From NCBI RefSeq assembly GCF_023913775.1, contig NZ_JAMXAX010000014.1, positions 1 to 64,000 of the forward strand: a DNA stretch of 64,000 bases. Direction: 5' to 3'. The notes below the pieces were generated by a model. The model was given only the letters and a program-made list of their open reading frames with translations. It did not search any database and had not been told where the DNA came from. This DNA comes from Acidovorax facilis (GTDB taxonomy: Bacteria > Pseudomonadota > Gammaproteobacteria > Burkholderiales > Burkholderiaceae_C). Shown here in pieces: positions 45,875 to 52,906 of the stretch (within the stretch, counting starts at the first letter, position 1; each line of letters opens with the position of its first letter). The position numbers and the translations under genes are program-made.

Positions 45875-45959
45875 TCCCCCTGAGTCGCCTTCGGCGCCAT
45901 CCCCCTGAGGGGGACCCACCCGGTGGCCTGGCAAAGCCAGTTCCACGGGTGCGCTGGTG
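45875..45959 (+). repeat. Family R intergenic repeat, copy 3
   Basis: CCCCCTGAGTCGCCTTCGGCGCC, CCCCCTGAGGGGGAC, then GGTGGCCTGGCAAAGCCAGT and TCCACGGGTGCGCTGG. It begins two bases after the RluF-like stop and is colinear with copies 1 and 2. Confidence 0.85.
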
Positions 45960-46013
45960 ATGACGCGCCAGCTGCTGACAACAGAGCCGGCAGAGACATC
46001 GCTGCACCAGTCA

Positions 46014-46075
46014 GCTACTAAAAATATAGCTACTCACGCTTGATGGAAAAGCGCCAGAGGCCAATTTGGCATAAA
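46014..46075. repeat. Dispersed palindromic repeat, family A, copy 9 (upstream of the DUF898 gene)
   Basis: Reverse orientation: CCAAATTGGCCTCTGGCGCT, TTTCCATC, AAGCGTGAGTAGCTATATTT, TTAGTAGC. It is intergenic and directly follows a family R copy, leaving only about 50 bp for the promoter of the next gene. Confidence 0.8.
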
Positions 46076-46126
46076 TTTTTCTTCCACTGACCGCTGCTAC
46101 ACTGCGCGGCAAACAGGAGGGAGTTC

Positions 46127-47395
46127 ATGAGCCAAGTTTCATCAGACAGAGACAGCGCTGCGGGGCCGATGTCTACGTTCATGCCGCAGAACATCGATGC
46201 ACACCCGATGGAGTTCACGGGCAGCGGGGGCGAATACTTTCGGGTGTGGATCGTCAACGTGCTGCTGTCCATCGTCACGCTGGGCATCTACACCCCCTGG
46301 GCCCGGCGCCGCACGGCGCAGTACTTCTACAGCCACACGCTGGTGGCGGGCAGCCCGCTCGAATTCACTGCGCAGCAGCGCAAGATGGTGATGGGCTTCG
46401 TGCTGCTGATGCTCATCACCCTGGCCTACAACATCGCGGCCAACACGGGGCAGGATGCTGCCGTGGGCGTCTTGCTGCTGACGGGCGCCGTGCTCTCGCC
46501 GCTGATCTGGGGCAGTGCCATGCGCTTTCGGCTGGGCGCCACGCGCTGGCGCGGCCTGCGCCTGCAGTTCACCGCCCACTGGAAAGAGGTCTACCTCGCG
46601 AGCTGGCCCCTGTTTGCGCTGGCATTGGTGTGGTTTGGCGTGTTTTTTGGCATGCAGATCCTCTCGCCCGAACTGGCCGACGTCTTGCAGGAGGTGGAGG
46701 ACGAAGCCGCCAACCCCAAGATGCCTTCGTTCACCCCGGCCATGGGCGCCCTGCTGCTGCTGGGCCTGGTGCTGACCGTGCTGTGCTTCATCCGCCTGGA
46801 ATACAACTACAAGAGCCTGCTGGTGCTCAAGGCCCAGGTAGGCGCCGAAAAAGGCCGCTGGAAGCCGGTGTACATGGATTTCGTCAAGGTGTGGCTGGCC
46901 ACGGTAGCCGTTTTCGTGCTGACCGTGGTGGGGTTCTCGGTGTTGATTGGCGTGCTGGCGGGCAGCTCCATCGCCCTGTTCGCCGGTCAGAGCAGCCGCA
47001 TGGGCCTGTGGATGATTCTGGTGATCATCGTGTCCATCATCGCGGGCATCTTCATGCTGATCTTGGCTTCGGCCCCCGCCCGCGCCTACCGGGAGGCGCG
47101 CATGTTCCAGCTCATGTGGAACAACATCGGCGTGAGCCATGTGGCACGGTTCAAGTGCCATCTCAAGAGCAGCAGCTACGTGGGGCTGCGCATCAAGAAC
47201 ATGCTGCTCACCCTGCTCACGCTCGGCCTCTACCGCCCGTTTGCGCGGGTGAGTGAATACCGCATGAAATGCGAATCCGTCACCCTGCACGTCAAGGGCG
47301 GCGTGGAACAGGTGGCGGGCGCCATGGTGCGCCAGCAACAGGGCGGCCTGGGCGATGCGCTGGCCGATGCGGCTGGCCTGGACCTCATCGGTTGA
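46127..47395 (+). CDS. DUF898 (YjgN family) inner-membrane protein
   Basis: The 422-residue protein has about seven hydrophobic spans and two copies of the DUF898 hallmark: FRVWIVNVLLSIVTLGIYTPWARRRTAQYFY near residues 37-67 and GLRIKNMLLTLLTLGLYRPFARVSEYRMK near the C-terminus. The function of YjgN proteins is unknown. The start ATG follows GGAGGGAG. It ends two bases before the M48 peptidase start, and the DUF898-M48 pairing suggests a shared membrane-linked task. Confidence 0.9.
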   Translation: MSQVSSDRDSAAGPMSTFMPQNIDAHPMEFTGSGGEYFRVWIVNVLLSIVTLGIYTPWARRRTAQYFYSHTLVAGSPLEFTAQQRKMVMGFVLLMLITLAYNIAANTGQDAAVGVLLLTGAVLSPLIWGSAMRFRLGATRWRGLRLQFTAHWKEVYLASWPLFALALVWFGVFFGMQILSPELADVLQEVEDEAANPKMPSFTPAMGALLLLGLVLTVLCFIRLEYNYKSLLVLKAQVGAEKGRWKPVYMDFVKVWLATVAVFVLTVVGFSVLIGVLAGSSIALFAGQSSRMGLWMILVIIVSIIAGIFMLILASAPARAYREARMFQLMWNNIGVSHVARFKCHLKSSSYVGLRIKNMLLTLLTLGLYRPFARVSEYRMKCESVTLHVKGGVEQVAGAMVRQQQGGLGDALADAAGLDLIG

Positions 47396-47397
47396 GC

Positions 47398-48630
47398 ATG
47401 CCCGCCCCCGTGAACACAGACCTGCTCCAAGGACGCTGGTTCGACGGCCAGAGCAGCAGAGCCCGCCCCGTGATGGTGAGCCTGCGGCCCACGCCGCAGG
47501 GCCCGTCGCTGGTGCTCCACCCGCTCTCTCAGCCGGGCGCCGAGCCGGTCGTGTTCGCCTGGAAGGACGTGGGCTGGCCAGAGGCCTGGAACGAACACAA
47601 GCCCCAGCCCCGGGTGGTCGTGGACCTGCGGGACCACGGCAGCCTGGAGATCGATGCCGTGAGCGACTGGCGTGCCGCCCTCGCAGCCGCTGGCGAACGC
47701 CCCGGCCTGGCCCAGCGCATGCAGACCCGCTGGCCCGTGCTGCTGGGTGTGACAGCCGCCGCCGTCATCGGCCTCACGCTGTTCTACCGCTATGGCACGC
47801 CCTGGGCAGCCACACAGCTCACCCGCTTTGTGCCCCTGGGCTGGGAAACCAGCGTGGCCGAGAACGTGCTCAAGCAGATGGACGACGGCACCTTGAAGCC
47901 CAGCAAGCTCCCCAAGGAGCGGCAGGAGCAGCTCAAGGCCCGCTTTGACGCCCTGGTGCAGCAGACGCCCACAACCATGCACCGCTACCCCGACTACCGT
48001 CCGCCGCTGTCGCTGGAGTTCCGATCAGGCATGGGCGCCAATGCGTTTGCCCTGCCCGGCGGCAAGATCGTGATGACCGACGGCATCGTGAAAACAGCCA
48101 CCGACCAGGGCCTGCCCGACGACGCCCTGGTGGGCGTGCTGGCCCACGAGATCGGCCATGTGGTGTACCGCCACACCACGCGCATGGTGGTGGAACAAGG
48201 CGTGCTCAACATGGGCCTGGGCCTGGCGCTCGGGGACGTGTCGACGGTGGTGTCCACAGGCGCATCGGTGCTCACCGGCCTGGCCTACAGCCGCAGCCAC
48301 GAACGCGAAGCTGACTGCTACGCCATCGCCCTCATGAACCACACGGCCCTGCCCACGGCGCCCATGGGCAAGCTGCTGCTGGCCATTGCCCACGACGAAG
48401 AGGAAGAAGAAGAAAACAAGAAGAAAGAACAAGAGAAAGCAGGCCAGGACAAGACGGCTGCACCCAAGGCAGACCCCGGCGCCAGCAGCCCCGAACGCGC
48501 GCGCCAGCGCAAGACGGCAGAAGAGATGGCCTCGCATCCCGTGTGGTCGCTGCTCAGCAGCCACCCCGACACCGTGGCGCGAGCCAGCGAGCTGGAAAAG
48601 GGGCATGCGCCCCATTGCACGAAAAACTGA
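47398..48630 (+). CDS. M48 family metallopeptidase
   Basis: The 410-residue product has an N-terminal domain of about 90 residues (LLQGRWFDGQSSRARPV), a membrane span at about 115-132 and an M48 peptidase domain. The latter has the zinc motif HEIGH, the glutamate ligand in RSHEREADCYA, and NAFALPGGKIVMTDG as in BepA/HtpX-like enzymes. A highly charged segment (EEEEEENKKKEQEK) follows. The active site probably faces the periplasm. The ATG lies two bases after the DUF898 stop, so the pair is one operon. Confidence 0.9.
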   Translation: MPAPVNTDLLQGRWFDGQSSRARPVMVSLRPTPQGPSLVLHPLSQPGAEPVVFAWKDVGWPEAWNEHKPQPRVVVDLRDHGSLEIDAVSDWRAALAAAGERPGLAQRMQTRWPVLLGVTAAAVIGLTLFYRYGTPWAATQLTRFVPLGWETSVAENVLKQMDDGTLKPSKLPKERQEQLKARFDALVQQTPTTMHRYPDYRPPLSLEFRSGMGANAFALPGGKIVMTDGIVKTATDQGLPDDALVGVLAHEIGHVVYRHTTRMVVEQGVLNMGLGLALGDVSTVVSTGASVLTGLAYSRSHEREADCYAIALMNHTALPTAPMGKLLLAIAHDEEEEEENKKKEQEKAGQDKTAAPKADPGASSPERARQRKTAEEMASHPVWSLLSSHPDTVARASELEKGHAPHCTKN

Positions 48631-48742
48631 GCCAGCCCCCGCCCCTTGCTGGGCAAGGCCGGCTTATTCCCGCCATCGGCAGAGCTTGAGGCGCGAAGGG
48701 CCTGGGAACCGCGGTGGGGAAACCGGGGATGGGAAATAAAGT

Positions 48743-49082
48743 GTGAAGCGCGCCGATAAGCCGGATTCTGTGCACCACGGTTGCCCGCAGTGTGACCGCC
48801 ATTAATCTGGGCCGGGTGTCGCCACCACGGCTCGGTGCTACCTACCCGCCAACTCTGCGGAACCACATCAACGTTGGCCTACTTGGTATTGCTGCGCGTA
48901 GAGATTGCCCGTTTCACCCCCGGTGGTTTGCCTTGCGGCACTCCCCCGGGACTCGTCTCTGTTGCTCTGATCCTCACCTCACGGTGGGCAGCCGTTAGCT
49001 GCTACGCTGTCCTGTGCAGTCCGGACGTTCCTCCAGTGCCTGGTTTCCCAGATTGCACCAGCGGCGGTCTGGCGCGCTTCAC
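48743..49082 (-). ncRNA. rnpB: RNase P RNA, bacterial type A
   Basis: RNase P RNA is the catalytic subunit that matures tRNA 5' ends. The minus strand starts GTGAAGCGCGCC and ends GGCGCGCTTCAC, which pair as helix P1. Inside are the conserved GAGGAACGTCCGGACTGCAC (CR I) and CAGGACAG segments, the CAATACCAAGTAGGC region, GGGTGAAACGGGC, and the 3' CAGAATCCGGCTTATCG block. The ~340-nt length fits. A GATAAT -10 (49090-49095 on the minus strand) lies 7 bases before the 5' end. Confidence 0.95.
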
Positions 49083-49414
49083 GCTGTCGATTATCGCATC
49101 GCCCCGGGCCACAGCGCACTGCGCACTGCGCTGCGCCATCCGCCAGCTGCACCTGTCTCAAAAATCCACTTAGTGCGCCTCGGTAGGCGGGTGGCCACTT
49201 GTCGACTTGCCTGAGTCGCTTTCCGGCTTTGCATGCATAAACGGTAAGCAGCCATTGAAAACGGGGCCTAGATCGTGACAGGCCGCGCAATGACTACTTA
49301 CAGGATGAAACCAGAAACACTGTCTCACTGGTAATCACACATATGGCGCCACGGGTTCTCAATGGGCACACTGGCCCCGCACCGTTTACCACAGCAACAT
49401 CAGGAGGAATGCCG
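49083..49414. other. Intergenic region between rnpB and the amidase gene
   Basis: About 330 bp with the rnpB promoter (-10 GATAAT at 49090-49095, minus strand) at the left. The rest shows a drop in GC content. I see no ORF with a ribosome site and no structured RNA. A promoter for the amidase should lie near its right end, but no convincing -35/-10 pair is visible. Confidence 0.5.
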
Positions 49415-50080
49415 ATGAACGTGACTGCAACGACCCATGCGGGAGGAGTTCCGGGTGGCCACGGGGTCAATGAAGATTTGATCATCAAGGACGGCTTTAT
49501 CGTCGACCCACGCGTAGTCGATAAGCGCGTTGCGGCACTGGAACACGGCGCCATGACCAGGGTCGATGCCATCGTGCTGCACCAAACCGACAGCAGCACC
49601 ATGAATCTAGAACACGCCAAGACCGACGGGATCGGCGCGCACTTCTACATCGAAAAAGACGGCACCATTTACCAAACTGCGCGACTGGACCAGAGCGTCT
49701 ACAGCGTCGGAAAAATCCGCTCCCGATGCGATGACAGCCGAACCTGCAGCAAAGAAGAGAAAACGGCGATCGACACGCTCATGAACTCGTCTGCAAGCTA
49801 CGGCGCCAAAGTCAAAGCGCTCAACACCCGGGAGCAGGCCAAGGCCTACCCCGATCGATATCCCACCAACGGTGACTCCGTGGCCATTGAAGTGGTAGCC
49901 AAGTTCGACCCGAAGACAAAACTGTTCGAACGTCCCACGGCAGAGCAGACGGAATCGCTGAAATGGCTGACGCAGGCATTGGGTAGCCACTACGGGCTGG
50001 ACTTGCAAACGGACGTTTACCGTCACTCCGACATCTCTTACAAACAGGCCGATGAGGCCAAGAGCCTGGTGTTCCAATGA
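49415..50080 (+). CDS. PGRP/Amidase_2-type N-acetylmuramoyl-L-alanine amidase, candidate secreted effector
   Basis: Amidase_2 enzymes cut the bond between MurNAc and the stem peptide. The 221-residue product has candidate zinc ligands His56 in IVLHQTD and His204 in YRHSDIS with Asp213, plus GAHFYIEKDGTIYQ and SVAIEVV, all typical of the fold. It has no signal peptide, so it would need a dedicated route such as type VI secretion to reach peptidoglycan. The start at 49415 is set by a perfect AGGAGG 7 bases upstream. It overlaps by 4 bases a small exported protein, the usual layout of an effector/immunity pair. GC content is below that of its neighbours, which suggests horizontal acquisition. 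A phage-type endolysin is the main alternative. Confidence 0.8.
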   Translation: MNVTATTHAGGVPGGHGVNEDLIIKDGFIVDPRVVDKRVAALEHGAMTRVDAIVLHQTDSSTMNLEHAKTDGIGAHFYIEKDGTIYQTARLDQSVYSVGKIRSRCDDSRTCSKEEKTAIDTLMNSSASYGAKVKALNTREQAKAYPDRYPTNGDSVAIEVVAKFDPKTKLFERPTAEQTESLKWLTQALGSHYGLDLQTDVYRHSDISYKQADEAKSLVFQ

Positions 50081-50424
50081 GGGTGGCGCTGATCACCCTC
50101 TTGTCTTGTTGGGTCTGCGCGTCCGCAGTGGCACAGCCATCCAACCTTCATTGGGTACAGAGTTTCGCCGTCAAAGAAGGCACACGTAACCGCTGCGAAG
50201 CACCGCGCTTCAGTGAAGCCGAATTAAGGGCGTACTTTCTGCACGAAGCCAAGCGCGTCCCGGAAGAAGGGTTCGCGCAACGTGACTGGTCTGGCTGCTA
50301 CGCGGAAGGGTTCGCAGTAAACGCTCGGGGCGAACGCCAACTTCACTGGCAGCTCGACCTGCTGGGAACAGGAATCATCACCTGGACGGATGGCCAGACT
50401 CACCATTTCGCGCGCGAGCAGTGA
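50077..50424 (+). CDS. Small exported protein, candidate immunity protein of the amidase
   Basis: The 115-residue product has a clear signal peptide (MRVALITLLSCWVCASA, cleavage before VAQ) and a mature part of about 96 residues with two Cys (in RNRCEAPRF and WSGCYAEGF) that could form a disulfide in the periplasm. I do not recognise a family. Its ATG lies inside the amidase stop (ATGA), so the two proteins are made together in fixed ratio. A periplasmic partner for a peptidoglycan amidase is what an immunity protein would look like; the role is inference. Confidence 0.7.
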   Translation: MRVALITLLSCWVCASAVAQPSNLHWVQSFAVKEGTRNRCEAPRFSEAELRAYFLHEAKRVPEEGFAQRDWSGCYAEGFAVNARGERQLHWQLDLLGTGIITWTDGQTHHFAREQ

Positions 50425-50536
50425 GACGCTTCCCGCATCACCGCCCTGCTGCGCGGCTGGGCGCTGCCCCGCCAGCCATCGTAGGGCGGCCGCCGAGGCT
50501 TGCGCGGCAAACACCGCGCGGGACCACGCGCTGTGT

Positions 50537-52195
50537 CTAATGGCGTCGTCCCAACCATGACGGGAACGACGCCGAAGTCAACCGCTCCCAGTCCAGCCCA
50601 AACCGCGCTAGGTACTTGCGCAGCCGATCCGCATCATTGACCACCGTGCGCTGCGTGCGCGAGACTTGGAACAGCAGGCGCCCTGCGTCGGAAAGGGTGC
50701 GAGCTTGGCTGCACACCTGCAGCACGGCCGCCAGTTGCAGCCGATCGAACAGGTCCATGGCTTCCACCGTTTCTTCGCCCAGCAGGGCCGCAAGATCGTC
50801 GCGGCCCAACGCGCCGGGCGTAGACGCCAAACCGTTGCGCGCATCGCTGGCGGGCTGCCACAGCCAGCGCAGGCGGGCCATTTCGGCCTCGACCAGGGGC
50901 AGGCCAATGCGGCCGCTGTCGGCCAGCGTGGCCAGGCGCGTGACACTGGCGGAGAGGTCGCGGAAGTTGCCGGTCCACAGCGCCTCGGGCGACTGGGCAT
51001 AGCGCAGGTAAGCCACGCGCGCCTCGTTGGAAAAGCGCACGCTGCGTCCCAGCTCGGCACCTGCGCGGGCCAGCTGGTGGTCCACGTTGGGCTCAATGTC
51101 TTCAGGCCGCTGCGCCAGGCCCGGCAGCACATAGCTCCAGAGGTTGATGCGCGCATACAGGTCTTCGCGAAAGCGCCCGGCCGCCACCTCGGTGCGCAGG
51201 TCGCGGTTGGTGCCGGCGATCAGCTCGAAGTCGCTGGCCACCTCGCGGTCGCTGCCCATGGGGTAGAAGCGTTTTTCTTCCACGGCCTTGAGCAGCATGG
51301 CCTGCTCGTCCAGGCCCAGTTCGCCGATCTCGTCGAGGAACAACACACCCTTGTGTGCCGTGCGCAGCAGGCCTGCGCGGTCGGCTGCCGCGCCAGTGAA
51401 GGCGCCCTTCTTGTGGCCGAACAGTGTGGATGCTGCACCGTCGCCATGCAGCGTGGCGCAGTTCACTTCCACGAACTCGCCTTCGACCTGGTGGCGTGAC
51501 TTTTTCAGCTCAAACATGCGTCGCGCCAAATGCGACTTGCCCGCGCCCGTCGGCCCGGTGAACAGGATGGGCGCACGCGAGCGCACCGCCACGCGCTCCA
51601 CCTCGTCGATCAGCGCGTTGAAGCGTGCATTGCGCGTGGCAATGCCGCTTTTGAGGAACTGCACCGCGTCCTGCTGCTCGGCGCCAAAACGCTGGGCGAT
51701 CACGTCGTAGCGCGACAGGTCCAGGTCAATCAGCGCATAGCTGCCCGGGTTGCCCATTTTCTGGCGCTTGGGCGGTGAGGTTTGCACCAGCACGCCCGGA
51801 ATGCGGCGCGACTCCACCAGCAAAAACAGGCAGATCTGCGCCACGTGGGTGCCCGTGGTGATGTGCGTCCAGTACTCCTCGCGCTCGGTGTCAAAGCGGT
51901 AGCCCCGCGCCCAATCAAAGAGCTTGGCATACACCTCGCCAAAGTCCCAGGGGTCGGCAATGGGCAGGGGTACCAGGTTCACCGTGGTCTCGGGGGACGC
52001 GATCACCATGTCCACGCGCACCTGTTGCGCCAAGTCCTGGTGGGGCGGCGTGTAGAGAAGCTCCAGCCGCTCGATCACCACGTCCTCATGCTGCACCAGC
52101 GATACGGTGGGGCGCCACTTCTCCCAACGCCCCGCGCCCCGGCCGGAATCGAGCTGGGTGCCCAGGAAACCTATCACGACTTTGTTTTTGCGCAT
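50537..52195 (-). CDS. rtcR: RNA repair operon activator RtcR
   Basis: RtcR is a sigma-54 activator whose N-terminal CARF domain senses RNA ends from damaged tRNA and then switches on rtcBA. The 552-residue protein has the RtcR-specific N-terminus VVIGFLGTQLDSG and the LVQTSPPKRQ region, followed by an AAA+ domain. The latter has Walker A FTGPTGAGKSHLA, the sigma-54 contact loop GAFTGA (about 264-269), Walker B VLFLDEIGE and the arginine-finger region. The C-terminus lacks an obvious long HTH. It is divergent from the slipin-rtcB-rtcA operon, facing a sigma-54 promoter. Confidence 0.95.
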   Translation of the reverse strand: MRKNKVVIGFLGTQLDSGRGAGRWEKWRPTVSLVQHEDVVIERLELLYTPPHQDLAQQVRVDMVIASPETTVNLVPLPIADPWDFGEVYAKLFDWARGYRFDTEREEYWTHITTGTHVAQICLFLLVESRRIPGVLVQTSPPKRQKMGNPGSYALIDLDLSRYDVIAQRFGAEQQDAVQFLKSGIATRNARFNALIDEVERVAVRSRAPILFTGPTGAGKSHLARRMFELKKSRHQVEGEFVEVNCATLHGDGAASTLFGHKKGAFTGAAADRAGLLRTAHKGVLFLDEIGELGLDEQAMLLKAVEEKRFYPMGSDREVASDFELIAGTNRDLRTEVAAGRFREDLYARINLWSYVLPGLAQRPEDIEPNVDHQLARAGAELGRSVRFSNEARVAYLRYAQSPEALWTGNFRDLSASVTRLATLADSGRIGLPLVEAEMARLRWLWQPASDARNGLASTPGALGRDDLAALLGEETVEAMDLFDRLQLAAVLQVCSQARTLSDAGRLLFQVSRTQRTVVNDADRLRKYLARFGLDWERLTSASFPSWLGRRH

Positions 52196-52267
52196 TCTAT
52201 TTATCTATTTAGCTAGCTTTAATTCTAGTTATCTCAAATTCGTCTAAGAAGTAAAAAATCTGACGGA

Positions 52268-52306
52268 TGAATTTCTCCATACAAATCAAAGACTTGAAGA
52301 AATTCA
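52268..52306 (+). promoter_or_regulatory. Possible RtcR upstream activating sequence
   Basis: An inverted repeat TGAATTTC and GAAATTCA separated by 23 bp lies just upstream of the sigma-54 promoter in an AT-rich stretch. Position and symmetry fit an enhancer for RtcR, but I have no independent evidence of binding. Confidence 0.4.
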
Positions 52307-52322
52307 ACCGACAAAACTCAGG

Positions 52323-52339
52323 TTGGCACACATCTGGCA
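52323..52339 (+). promoter_or_regulatory. Sigma-54 promoter of the rtc operon
   Basis: TTGGCACA-CATC-TGGCA matches the -24/-12 consensus TTGGCACG-N4-TTGCA, with the invariant GG and GC spaced correctly. It reads away from rtcR toward the structured RNA region and slipin-rtcB-rtcA. RtcR is a sigma-54 activator, so promoter and regulator agree. Confidence 0.85.
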
Positions 52340-52352
52340 ATAGATAAGACAT

Positions 52353-52474
52353 CCAGCGCAAGCGGTGACCGCTCACAGGCCGGGGTTAGGACCACCGTTC
52401 GCCCCGCCGGTGCAGGGAATCCGGGCTCTCAAGGCCTTGTCGATTCCCCGCATGCCGCACGCCGCAAACGCTGG
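52353..52474 (+). ncRNA. Structured 5' RNA domain of the rtc transcript
   Basis: This segment starts within about 15 bases of the expected transcription start and is closed by a long-range stem, CCAGCG (52353-52358) with CGCTGG (52469-52474). Inside are a hairpin AGCGG-TGA-CCGCT, a CGGGG/CCCCG pairing and a perfect GGGAATC/GATTCCC stem. No convincing ORF is present. It directly precedes two tRNA-like modules, and together they probably form one non-coding RNA or a long structured leader of the slipin-rtcB mRNA. Confidence 0.6.
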
Positions 52475-52479
52475 GTAGA

Positions 52480-52537
52480 GGCAAGGTCGTGGTGACGCCT
52501 CGCAAGAGGACGTGCCGGGTTCGACTCCCGGCTTGCC
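52480..52537 (+). ncRNA. tRNA mimic 1 (no anticodon loop)
   Basis: The 58 nt fold as a miniature tRNA. It has a 6-bp acceptor stem GGCAAG/CTTGCC, a mini D-arm CGT-GGTG-ACG, an anticodon-arm equivalent CCTC-GCAA-GAGG capped by a GNRA tetraloop, and a 5-nt variable loop. A perfect T-arm CCGGG-TTCGACT-CCCGG with the universal TTC completes it. No 7-nt anticodon loop exists, so it cannot decode. No CCA is encoded. Confidence 0.8.
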
Positions 52538-52539
52538 AA

Positions 52540-52610
52540 CAACTGGTAGCTCAGTCTGGTAGAGCCCCGCCGAAAGGCGGTTGTCGCAGGTTCGATTCCT
52601 GCCCACGGCC
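52540..52610 (+). ncRNA. tRNA mimic 2 (GAAA tetraloop in place of the anticodon)
   Basis: U8-A9 are followed by a canonical D-arm GCTC-AGTCTGGTA-GAGC with the conserved GG, then CCGCC-GAAA-GGCGG where the anticodon arm should be. A 5-nt variable loop TTGTC and a perfect T-arm GCAGG-TTCGATT-CCTGC follow. The acceptor stem has only about three pairs (TGG/CCA). D- and T-arm conservation with loss of anticodon and acceptor marks it as a tRNA mimic, comparable to the tRNA-like module of bacterial Y RNA (YrlA). Confidence 0.8.
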
Positions 52611-52699
52611 GCAAGGCCAACACTTGGAAGTAACGGTCGAAAGACCACCCGCCGAACGCGGGGAGTTGTCCCAGGGTTGCGCTTCCTTTGGACGCAACC
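52607..52699 (+). other. Series of tight hairpins after the tRNA mimics
   Basis: Four consecutive stems can be drawn: GGCC-GCAA-GGCC (52607-52618), GGTC-GAAA-GACC (52635-52646), CCCGC-CGAAC-GCGGG (52648-52662) and GGTTGCG/CGCAACC (52675-52699). Two carry GNRA tetraloops. From here to the slipin gene at 52907 I see no ORF, terminator or further clear structure. Repeated GNRA capping supports a functional RNA rather than chance GC-rich pairing. Confidence 0.6.
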
Positions 52700-52906
52700 G
52701 CAAGGCAAGACCCCGTCAGCCGGTGGCGGTTTGTGCCAGCACCCGGCACAGCCCGCGCCCGCAGCCAGCCACGCTGCCGCCGTGCTTGCAGGGCAGCAAC
52801 CACGGCGCACTGCAGGGCCCTGGCTGTGCCCCCTGGCACCCCGCCATTGCTGTAACGGCACCCTGATTGCAATGACAACGATGTAACGAAAACGAGGAGA
52901 AGAAAA

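Noticed and set aside
50499-50520. A terminator between the candidate immunity gene and rtcR
   Set aside because: GCGCGG/CCGCGC forms a stable stem but no T-run follows on either strand, so I do not call it a terminator.
52540-52610. A genuine tRNA gene
   Set aside because: D- and T-arms are canonical, but the anticodon loop is replaced by a GAAA tetraloop and the acceptor stem does not pair, so it cannot be charged or decode.
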